Assembly (NCBI GenBank): GCA_019240375.1
Contig: JAFAYN010000620.1
Span: forward strand, 1 to 8,486
Direction of reading: 5' to 3'
DNA from: Gemmatimonadota bacterium
GTDB taxonomy: Bacteria; Gemmatimonadota; Gemmatimonadetes; Longimicrobiales; Longimicrobiaceae
DNA: 8,486 nt
Shown here: positions 1-5,223 of the stretch, piece after piece
Numbering within the stretch: the stretch's first letter is position 1
Layout of the letters: each line of letters opens with the position of its first letter
Program-made: the position numbers and the translations under genes
Notes under the pieces: generated by a model
What the model was told of the DNA's origin: nothing
The model's database searches: none
What the model saw: only the letters and a program-made list of their open reading frames with translations

Positions 1-1
1 G

Positions 2-1558
2 ATTCTAGCTGTCGTCCTCGCGGCGGTGGTCGCCGCGGCGGCGGGGTCCTTCGTGGGCTCCGCCCGGATACAGGCGCGCCTGCGCCTCGCCCGCGGGACC
101 GCCGAAGACGAAGCCGCGCGCATCCGCGCCGCCGCCGAGCAGGAGGCCGAGAGCCTCCGCAAGGCCGAGGTGCTCGCCGGGAAGGAAGAGGCGTTCCGGG
201 CCAAGGGGGAGTGGGAGCGCGAGGAGGCGCGCCGCCGCGACGAGATCGAGCGGACCGAGCGGCGCATGCAGGAGCGCGAGGAGTCGCTGGACCGCAAGTT
301 CCACGTCCTCGACGAGAAGGCCCAGGCGCAGGAGAAGCGCGCCGAGGCGCTGACCCGTCGCGAGCAGGAGGTCGAGAAGGCGGAGCAGGATCTCCCCGGC
401 CGCTTCGCCGAGGTGCAGCACCGGCTGGAGTCGCTGGCCGGGCTCACCGCCGACGAGGCGCGCCGCCAGCTCATGCACGACATCGAGGAGGAGGCCCGCG
501 CCCACGCCGCGCAGCGCGTCCGCGAGATCAAGGAGGAGGCGCGCCGCGATGCCGAGCGCGAGGCGAAGAAGATCATCTCCCTCGCCATCCAGCGCATCGC
601 CGCCGACCACACCGCCGAGACCACCGTCAGCGTGGTCTCGCTCCCCTCCGACGAGATGAAGGGGCGGATCATCGGCCGCGAGGGGCGGAACATCCGCGCC
701 TTCGAGCAGGCCACCGGGATCGACGTCATCATCGACGACACCCCGGAGGCCGTCGTGCTCAGCGGCTTCGACCCGATCCGCCGCGAGACGGCGCGCATCG
801 CCCTGGAAAAGCTGGTCGCCGACGGGCGCATCCACCCCGGCCGGATCGACGACGTGGTCGCCAAGTCCCGCAAGGAGGTGGAGAACGGGATGCGCGAGGC
901 CGCCGAGGAGATCCTGTACGAGCTGGGAATCCACGGCGTCCACCCCGAGATCGTCAAGGTGCTGGGACGGCTCAAGTTCCGCACCTCCTACGGGCAGAAC
1001 CAGCTCCTCCACTCCAAGGAGGTCGCCATCCTCGCCGGGAACATGGCCGCCGAGATGGGCTTCGACGCCACCATGGCGAAGCGGATGGGGCTCCTGCACG
1101 ACGTGGGGAAGGGGATGACCCACGAGCACGAGGGGACGCACGTGGAGCTGGGGTGGAACCTCGCCAAGAAGTACAACGAGCCGGCGCAGGTGCTCAACGC
1201 CATCAAGGCGCACCACGACGAGGAGCCGCATCTCTTTCCCGAGACGTTCCTGGTCACCGCGGCCGACGCGATCTCCGGGTCGCGTCCGGGTGCCCGCCGC
1301 GAGATGTTCGAGGCGTATGTCAAGCGGCTGGAGAAGCTGGAGGAGATCGCCACCTCGTTCCCGGGCGTGGAGCGGTGCTTCGCGATCCAGGCGGGGCGCG
1401 AGCTGCGGATGCTGGTGCTGCCGGACAAGGTGACGGACGAGGACATGACCCGGCTCAGTGAGGAGACGGCGCGGCGGATCGAGGCGGAATTGCAGTATCC
1501 CGGGCAGATCAAGGTGGTGGTGATCCGGGAGACCCGTGCCGTGGATTTCGCCCGTTGA
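2..1558 (+). CDS. rny: Ribonuclease Y, 5' end outside window
   Basis: RNase Y is a membrane-anchored endoribonuclease that starts mRNA decay in bacteria that have it. The frame is open to the left edge, so the true start lies just upstream. About 518 residues are visible against roughly 520 for the B. subtilis protein, so only a few are missing. Visible in order: a hydrophobic Ala/Val-rich membrane segment (residues ~1-20); a long charged Glu/Arg coiled coil (~28-200); a KH RNA-binding domain with GRIIGREGRN (~221-230); and an HD phosphohydrolase domain with His337, the HD pair 366-367, the HH pair 404-405 and Asp422 as likely metal ligands. It ends in IKVVVIRETRAVDFAR with TGA at 1556-1558. 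A GTG at position 26 would remove much of the membrane anchor, so it is not the start. Its neighbour downstream is ymdB, as in Bacillus, but across a 454-nt gap. Confidence 0.97.
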   Translation: MLAVVLAAVVAAAAGSFVGSARIQARLRLARGTAEDEAARIRAAAEQEAESLRKAEVLAGKEEAFRAKGEWEREEARRRDEIERTERRMQEREESLDRKFHVLDEKAQAQEKRAEALTRREQEVEKAEQDLPGRFAEVQHRLESLAGLTADEARRQLMHDIEEEARAHAAQRVREIKEEARRDAEREAKKIISLAIQRIAADHTAETTVSVVSLPSDEMKGRIIGREGRNIRAFEQATGIDVIIDDTPEAVVLSGFDPIRRETARIALEKLVADGRIHPGRIDDVVAKSRKEVENGMREAAEEILYELGIHGVHPEIVKVLGRLKFRTSYGQNQLLHSKEVAILAGNMAAEMGFDATMAKRMGLLHDVGKGMTHEHEGTHVELGWNLAKKYNEPAQVLNAIKAHHDEEPHLFPETFLVTAADAISGSRPGARREMFEAYVKRLEKLEEIATSFPGVERCFAIQAGRELRMLVLPDKVTDEDMTRLSEETARRIEAELQYPGQIKVVVIRETRAVDFAR

Positions 1559-1620
1559 TGGCTGTTTCGGTTTGCTTCGGTGGGGTTGGGGCCGCTCCAG
1601 AGCCGGACGAAACAGCCGTC
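1557..1620 (+). repeat. Inverted repeat at the rny stop codon
   Basis: Bases 1557-1569 pair with 1608-1620 over 13 positions with a single G-U wobble (core GGCTGTTTCG / CGAAACAGCC). The left arm starts inside the rny stop codon. The 38-nt loop can form a further short stem (1576-1580 with 1603-1607). No T tract follows, so it does not look like a standard intrinsic terminator. It may instead protect or process the rny 3' end. The last eight bases of the right arm's core recur as AAACAGCC at 1651-1658, which offers the left arm an alternative partner. Confidence 0.55.
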
Positions 1621-1679
1621 CGTCTCTTCCGCGGGGCCGGTGAGCCTCGCAAACAGCCGCGAGTCTCCCCGTCCGCTAC

Positions 1680-1708
1680 GGGAGCCCACGATACAACTGT
1701 GGTCTCCC
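1680..1708 (+). repeat. Hairpin with a mutually exclusive alternative
   Basis: GGGAG (1680-1684) and CCAC (1686-1689) pair with GTGG (1699-1702) and CTCCC (1704-1708): nine pairs with one 1x1 mismatch and a 9-nt loop. The same GGGAG can instead pair upstream, as ACGGGAG (1678-1684) with CTCCC(C)GT (1665-1672), 7 pairs with one bulged C. The two forms cannot coexist. No T tract follows either. Confidence 0.4.
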
Positions 1709-1738
1709 TCCGCAATATCTTCTGGGAACGGCAGGGAA

Positions 1739-1768
1739 CAACGAACGGCGGAGTTTGCCGTGTCGTTG
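1739..1768 (+). repeat. Stable hairpin before the repeat cluster
   Basis: CAACGAACGGC (1739-1749) pairs with GCCGTGTCGTTG (1757-1768): 11 base pairs with one bulged G at 1762 and a 7-nt loop (GGAGTTT). It ends 2 nt before the first C-run/G-run palindrome. There is no T tract. Confidence 0.45.
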
Positions 1769-1770
1769 AG

Positions 1771-1808
1771 CCCCTCCCCTGCTTGCGGGGGAGGGGTTGG
1801 GGAGGGGG
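1771..1808 (+). repeat. Palindromic G-run repeat, unit A
   Basis: CCCCTCCCC (1771-1779) pairs with GGGGAGGGG (1788-1796). Inner T-G and G-C pairs close a CTTG tetraloop. The right arm continues into a further G-rich stretch, giving the pattern G5-A-G4-TT-G4-A-G5 at 1787-1808, which also meets the usual G-quadruplex pattern. From memory, intergenic palindromes of this general look are frequent in several GC-rich bacteria. Unit C at 1942-1981 is the same design in reverse orientation. Confidence 0.7.
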
Positions 1809-1810
1809 CC

Positions 1811-1819
1811 TGCTACAGT
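1811..1819 (+). promoter_or_regulatory. Weak extended -10-like motif
   Basis: TGC followed by TACAGT (four of six matches to TATAAT) resembles an extended -10 element about 190 nt before ymdB. The place where a -35 should sit is occupied by the G-run of unit A and has no match. This is the best promoter fragment in the gap, but it is weak. Confidence 0.18.
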
Positions 1820-1847
1820 CGCGCGCCCAAGCCCCTTCAACGCATAG

Positions 1848-1899
1848 CCTTCCCCCAGAATTGGGGGAAGGTGGCGAGCCTAAGCGAGCCGGATGGGGG
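1848..1899 (+). repeat. Palindromic repeat, unit B
   Basis: A perfect 10-bp stem is formed by CCTTCCCCCA (1848-1857) and TGGGGGAAGG (1862-1871) around the 4-nt loop GAAT. It is followed by GCGAGCC twice (1874-1880 and 1884-1890), then GGATGGGGG (1891-1899). The design (C-run/G-run hairpin, short spacer, another G-run) parallels units A and C, but the sequence differs, so it looks like a second member of a related repeat type. Confidence 0.6.
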
Positions 1900-1941
1900 C
1901 GTGCGGCGCCGGGTCGGCATCGGAGTCCAGTCGGCGCTCTG

Positions 1942-1981
1942 CCCCCCCACCCCCGACCCCTCCCCCACAAGGGGAGAGGGG
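1942..1981 (-). repeat. Palindromic G-run repeat, unit C (inverted copy of A)
   Basis: On the minus strand this reads as a C-run/G-run hairpin followed by more G-runs, in the same order as unit A. The 11-base core GGGGGAGGGGT is identical (1787-1797 on +, complement of 1956-1966 on -). On the + strand, CCCCTCCCC (1957-1965) can pair with GGGGA (1971-1975) and GGGG (1978-1981), with two bases bulged. Minus-strand G-runs of 5, 4, 5 and 7 also meet the G-quadruplex pattern. Together with unit A it forms an inverted pair about 210 nt across that encloses unit B. Confidence 0.6.
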
Positions 1982-1995
1982 AGCACTACGGTGCT
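1982..1995 (+). promoter_or_regulatory. UACG-tetraloop hairpin before the ymdB ribosome site
   Basis: AGCAC (1982-1986) and GTGCT (1991-1995) pair perfectly around TACG. As RNA this is C(UACG)G, a member of the very stable UNCG tetraloop class. It abuts unit C and ends 4 nt before the Shine-Dalgarno sequence of ymdB, so it may shape the start region of that mRNA. Confidence 0.4.
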
Positions 1996-1999
1996 TGCT

Positions 2000-2007
2000 G
2001 GAGGGGG
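2000..2007 (+). promoter_or_regulatory. Shine-Dalgarno sequence of ymdB
   Basis: GGAGGGGG lies 5 nt before the GTG at 2013 and supports that start over upstream in-frame codons. Its first seven bases (2000-2006) are complementary to 1957-1963 in repeat unit C, so it could be masked in the mRNA. Confidence 0.65.
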
Positions 2008-2012
2008 CCCAC

Positions 2013-2825
2013 GTGAGGATCCTCTTCGTCGCCGACGTGATCGGGAGCCCCGGGCGCAGGGTCGCCAAGGGGCTCGTCCGTCTTGTCCGGAACCAGTACC
2101 GCGCCGACGCGGTGGTGCTCAACGGGGAGAACTCGGCCGGCGGGTTCGGGATCACCCCGGAAACCGCCCGCGAGTTCTTCGAGCTCGGGGTGGACGTCGT
2201 CACCACGGGCAACCACGTGTGGGACAAGAAGGAGATCCTCCCGCTGCTGGACCGGGAGCCCCGCCTCCTCCGCCCCGCCAACTACCCTCCCACCAACCCG
2301 GGGCACGGCTCCGTGGTGGTGGAGGTCGGGGGAGTCCGGCTGGGGGTGCTGAACCTGCAGGGGCGCACCTTCATGACCCCCATCGACGACCCGTTCCGCT
2401 GCGCCGACGGGCTGCTGGCGGAGATGAAGGGGAAGGCGGACGTGATCGTAGTCGACTTCCACGCCGAGGCCACCAGCGAGAAGCAGGCGTTCGCCCGCTA
2501 CCTGGACGGGCGCGTGGCGGCGGTGGTGGGGACGCACACCCACGTGCAGACCGCCGACGAGCGGCTGCTCCCGAAGGGGACGGCGGCGATCACCGACCTG
2601 GGGCTCACCGGCGGGCTGGGCGGGATCATCGGGATGAAGTGGGAGATCTCGCTGGAGCGGCAGCTCACCCTCACCCGGGGCGAGCGGATGCAGCCCGCCG
2701 ACGAGGACCTGCACCTGCAGGGGGCGGTGGTGGAGGTGGACCCCGCGCGTGGCGTCGCCCTGGGGATCGAGCGGGTCAGCGTGCCGTACGCGAAGGCGCT
2801 GGAAGGGGCGTTCGGAAAGGTATAA
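2013..2825 (+). CDS. ymdB: YmdB-like metallophosphodiesterase (TIGR00282 family)
   Basis: The family consists of dinuclear-metal phosphodiesterases. The B. subtilis member acts on 2',3'-cyclic nucleotides and affects RNase Y-dependent RNA levels and biofilm choice. The 270-residue product opens with MRILFVADVIGSPGR. Metal and catalytic positions fall where expected: Asp8, Glu39-Asn40 (NGENSAGG), Asn67-His68 (TTGNHVWD), His150 (DFHAEATSEKQ), and His175 and His177 (GTHTHVQTADE). The residue numbering agrees closely with the known family, which supports the GTG start at 2013, as does the GGAGG at 2000. The C-terminal half includes the ITDLGLTGG stretch. It is the first gene of the compact operon running to ispA and stops 2 nt before folD. 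The E. coli macrodomain protein of the same name is unrelated. Confidence 0.93.
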   Translation: MRILFVADVIGSPGRRVAKGLVRLVRNQYRADAVVLNGENSAGGFGITPETAREFFELGVDVVTTGNHVWDKKEILPLLDREPRLLRPANYPPTNPGHGSVVVEVGGVRLGVLNLQGRTFMTPIDDPFRCADGLLAEMKGKADVIVVDFHAEATSEKQAFARYLDGRVAAVVGTHTHVQTADERLLPKGTAAITDLGLTGGLGGIIGMKWEISLERQLTLTRGERMQPADEDLHLQGAVVEVDPARGVALGIERVSVPYAKALEGAFGKV

Positions 2826-2827
2826 CG

Positions 2828-3742
2828 GTGGCACGGATCATCAGCGGGACCGAGATCAGCCGCACCATCCGCGCGGAGGTCGCCGCGGAGGTGGCCCTCC
2901 TGCGCGGCGAGGGGACCGTCCCCGGGCTGGCCGTGGTGCTGGTGGGGGCCGACCCCGCCAGCGAGGTGTACGTCCGGATGAAGGCCAAGGCGTGCCGCGA
3001 GGCCGGGATGCAGGACCGCACCCTGAAGCTCCCCGCCGAGGTCACCGCCGACGAGCTGTTCGGGGTGATCGACGGGCTCAACGCCGATCCCGGGATCCAC
3101 GGGATCCTCCTCCAGCTCCCCCTCCCGGCCCACCTCAACCCCAAGCCGTTCCTGGAGCGGATCCACCCCGCCAAGGACGTGGACGGCTTCCACCCCCTCA
3201 ACGTCGGACGAGCCTTCATCGGCGACCCGCGCGGCTTCGTCCCCGCCACCCCGGCGGGGATCATGGAGATCCTCCGCCGCGAGGCGATCCCCACCCACGG
3301 CAGGCACGCCGTGATCGTGGGGCGCAGCCTGATCGTCAGCAAGCCGCTGATGTCCCTCCTGATGGCCCCCGGCCCCAACGCCGGCGTCACCCTGGTGCAC
3401 CGCCACACCCCCGACATCGCCCCGCACACGCGCATGGCCGACATCCTGGTGGTGGCGGTCGGAAAGCCGGGGCTGATCACCGCCGACATGGTGAAGCCCG
3501 GCGCCACCGTGATCGACGTGGGGACCACGCGCGTCGCCGACGAGGCCGACCCGCGCGGCTACCGCATCGTGGGCGACGTGGACTTCGACGCGGTGTCCGA
3601 AGTCGCGGGGGCGATCACCCCCGTCCCGGGCGGGGTGGGGCCGATGACCATCACCATGCTCCTGCGCAACACGGTGGACGCCGCGAAGCGCGCCCACACC
3701 CGCGAGCGGCGCGGCGGGGCTCGCCGGAGCACCCGCCGATGA
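2828..3742 (+). CDS. folD: Bifunctional methylenetetrahydrofolate dehydrogenase/cyclohydrolase FolD
   Basis: FolD interconverts 5,10-methylene-THF, methenyl-THF and 10-formyl-THF in the cytosol, usually with NADP. The protein is 304 residues; family members are about 285-300. Visible signatures: ADPASEVYVRMKAKAC with catalytic Tyr48 and Lys52; LQLPLP (~96-101); AKDVDGFHPLN (~115-125); the Rossmann segment VIVGRSLIVSKP (~162-173); ADILVVAVGKPG (~204-215); VKPGATVIDVG (~222-232); and TPVPGGVGPMTITMLL (~264-279). The start is GTG, 7 nt after GGAAAGG and 2 nt after the ymdB stop. The same frame is open for some 400 codons upstream, but only as a shadow of ymdB and the repeats. Departures from consensus are PATP where PCTP is usual, VHRHT where CHS-T is usual, and an Arg-rich tail (~288-304). 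Its stop overlaps the xseA start by 4 nt (ATGA). Confidence 0.96.
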   Translation: MARIISGTEISRTIRAEVAAEVALLRGEGTVPGLAVVLVGADPASEVYVRMKAKACREAGMQDRTLKLPAEVTADELFGVIDGLNADPGIHGILLQLPLPAHLNPKPFLERIHPAKDVDGFHPLNVGRAFIGDPRGFVPATPAGIMEILRREAIPTHGRHAVIVGRSLIVSKPLMSLLMAPGPNAGVTLVHRHTPDIAPHTRMADILVVAVGKPGLITADMVKPGATVIDVGTTRVADEADPRGYRIVGDVDFDAVSEVAGAITPVPGGVGPMTITMLLRNTVDAAKRAHTRERRGGARRSTRR

Positions 3743-4965
3743 CCTGGGACCTGTTCGCCGCCGCGGCGGAGGACGCGCGCAACGAGGCGCTGGCCCGCGC
3801 CGTGGCCGCGGAGCAGGCGGACGCGGGGTTCGCGCGCCCGGTGCGGCGGACGGAGGAGTGGACGGTGTCGCAGGTCAACACCGCCGCGCGCGACATGATG
3901 GAGAGCGTCTTCCCCCCGCTCTGGGTGGCGGGCGAGGTGACCAACTTCACCCGGGCGCGCTCCGGCCACTGCTACTTCTCCCTGCGCGACGCCGACGCCC
4001 AGCTCCGCTGCGTGATGTGGCGCGAGGAGGCGCGCCGCCTCCCCACCACCCCCACCGAGGGGATGCAGGTGCGCGCGCTGGGGCGGCTGACGGTGTACGA
4101 GGCGCGCGGCGAGTTCCAGCTGGTGGTGTCGGACCTGGACGCGCGCGGCGACGGGCTCTGGAAGCTGGCCTTCGACCGATTGCGCGCGAAGCTGGACGGC
4201 GAGGGGCTGACCGCCCCCGAGCGGCGTCGCCCGATCCCGCGTGCGCCCGCGTGCGTGGGCGTGGTCACCTCGCTGGCGGGGGCGGCGCTGCGCGACGTGC
4301 TAGCGGTGGTGCGCCGCCGCGCGCCCTGGACGCGGATCGTGGTGGCGGGGTGCCGGGTGCAGGGCGAGGGCGCCGCCGAGGAGATCGCCGCCGCCGTCCG
4401 CCGCTTCGGCGCTGCCGGGTGTGCCGACGTGCTGATCGTGGGGCGGGGCGGGGGATCGATCGAGGACCTGTGGGCCTTTAACGAGGAGGTGGTGGCGCGA
4501 GCCATCGCCGAGTCGCCCGTCCCGGTGATCTCCGCCGTGGGGCACGAGACCGACGTCACCATCGCCGACCTGGTGGCCGACCTGCGCGCCCCCACCCCGT
4601 CCGCCGCCGCCGAGGCGGCGGTCCCGGACGGCGCCGGGGTGCGCCGGGAGCTGGCCGGGCTGGCGGAGCGGCTGCGCGACGTGGCCGGGGCGCAGGTGGC
4701 GGACGCCCGCGCCTCCGCGTCCATCGTGCGCGACCGGCTGACGGTGGCGGCGGAGGGCACCGTGCGTGCCCGGCGCGACCGGGTGCAGGCCGCCGCCGGG
4801 AAGCTTCAGGTACTTTCCCCGCTGAACGCCCTGGCGCGCGGCTTCGCCATCCCGCTCGACGCGGAGCGCCGGCTCCTCCGCTCGCGGCGCGACTTCGCGC
4901 CGGGGGCGGCGTTCACGCTGACGGTGGCGGACGGCTCGGTCCCCTGCCGCGTGGAGGGCGAGTAG
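3739..4965 (+). CDS. xseA: Exonuclease VII large subunit
   Basis: XseA is the catalytic subunit of exonuclease VII, which digests single-stranded DNA from both ends and acts in repair. The protein is 408 residues against about 450 in E. coli. The N-terminal OB fold begins at WTVSQVNTAARDMM (~41-54) and contains LWVAGEVTNFTRARSGHCYFSL (split ~61-70 and 71-82). The catalytic domain shows GVVTSLAGAALRDVL (~174-188), VLIVGRGGGSIEDLWAFNEE (~231-250), AVGHETDVTIADLVAD (~266-281) and RAPTPSAAA (~283-291). The C-terminal cap contains LNALARGFAI. Two oddities are an extra ~40 residues before the OB fold and a helical stretch between the catalytic and cap motifs that is about 50 residues shorter than the E. 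coli one as I recall it. ATG at 3739 is favoured by the 4-nt overlap with folD and a GGAG at 3726. An in-frame GTG at 3841 would give a 374-residue form without the extension. Confidence 0.95.
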   Translation: MTWDLFAAAAEDARNEALARAVAAEQADAGFARPVRRTEEWTVSQVNTAARDMMESVFPPLWVAGEVTNFTRARSGHCYFSLRDADAQLRCVMWREEARRLPTTPTEGMQVRALGRLTVYEARGEFQLVVSDLDARGDGLWKLAFDRLRAKLDGEGLTAPERRRPIPRAPACVGVVTSLAGAALRDVLAVVRRRAPWTRIVVAGCRVQGEGAAEEIAAAVRRFGAAGCADVLIVGRGGGSIEDLWAFNEEVVARAIAESPVPVISAVGHETDVTIADLVADLRAPTPSAAAEAAVPDGAGVRRELAGLAERLRDVAGAQVADARASASIVRDRLTVAAEGTVRARRDRVQAAAGKLQVLSPLNALARGFAIPLDAERRLLRSRRDFAPGAAFTLTVADGSVPCRVEGE

Positions 4966-4968
4966 CCG

Positions 4969-5223
4969 ATGCCGAGGAAAAAGACCCCGCCGGTCACCGC
5001 CGCGGACGAGATGCGCTTCGAGACGGCGATGGAGCGCCTGGAGGAGATCGTGGAGCGGATGGAAAGCGAGGCGCTGGAGCTGGACGAGTCGCTGGCGCTC
5101 TTCGAGGAGGGCGTCCGGCTGATGCGGCTGACGCAGGGGATCCTGGACCGCTCCGAGGCGCGGATCCACGAGCTGCTGGAGGACGGGGACGGTTTCCGGC
5201 TCGACCCGTGGGACCCGGAGTGA
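4969..5223 (+). CDS. xseB: Exonuclease VII small subunit
   Basis: XseB is the small helical subunit that binds several-fold to XseA to form exonuclease VII. The 84-residue length is typical (about 80). It has the family pattern: a short variable start, then a two-helix block beginning RFETAMERLEEIVERMES (~18-35), a turn rich in Glu/Leu (ALELDESLALFEEGV, ~37-51), and a second helix (LTQGILDRSEARIHELL). The ATG lies 3 nt after the xseA stop, with GGAGGG at 4953-4958 as ribosome site. Its TGA overlaps the GTG of ispA by 4 nt, consistent with translational coupling. Confidence 0.94.
   Translation: MPRKKTPPVTAADEMRFETAMERLEEIVERMESEALELDESLALFEEGVRLMRLTQGILDRSEARIHELLEDGDGFRLDPWDPE

Larger units (their letters stand above)
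1559..2012. other. Long structured intergenic region rny-ymdB
   Basis: No convincing gene lies here. The open frames that cross it translate the C-run/G-run palindromes into low-complexity Pro/Arg/Gly text and continue as shadows into ymdB or folD. It instead holds a chain of potential hairpins (1557-1620, 1646-1663, 1665-1684 or 1680-1708, 1739-1768) followed by a repeat cluster (1771-1981) and a small tetraloop hairpin (1982-1995). The operon that starts with ymdB needs either readthrough from rny or a promoter in here. I find no clear -35/-10 pair. The best fragment is an extended -10-like TGCTACAGT at 1811-1819 without a matching -35. Confidence 0.7.

Noticed and set aside
5..1231. A 408-codon open frame on the minus strand inside rny
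   Set aside because: It is the complement of a strongly GC-biased real gene with clear RNase Y domains. Its own translation is Leu/Gly/Val-rich without any family motif.
26..1558. GTG at 26 as the true rny start
   Set aside because: The frame is open to the window edge with membrane-anchor residues upstream (ILAVVLAA), which RNase Y needs.
1771..1981. CRISPR array
   Set aside because: There are three unequal palindromes in mixed orientation, with irregular spacing and no identical repeats or cas genes.
1558..2016. A small gene starting with ATG overlapping the rny stop
   Set aside because: It translates the palindromic repeats into Pro/Arg/Gly-rich text, has no recognisable domain and ends just past the ymdB start.
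1580..2827. A 416-codon upstream extension of the FolD frame
   Set aside because: It runs through the repeat cluster and the whole of ymdB in another frame, and its product is low-complexity. FolD homology begins at 2828 next to a ribosome site.
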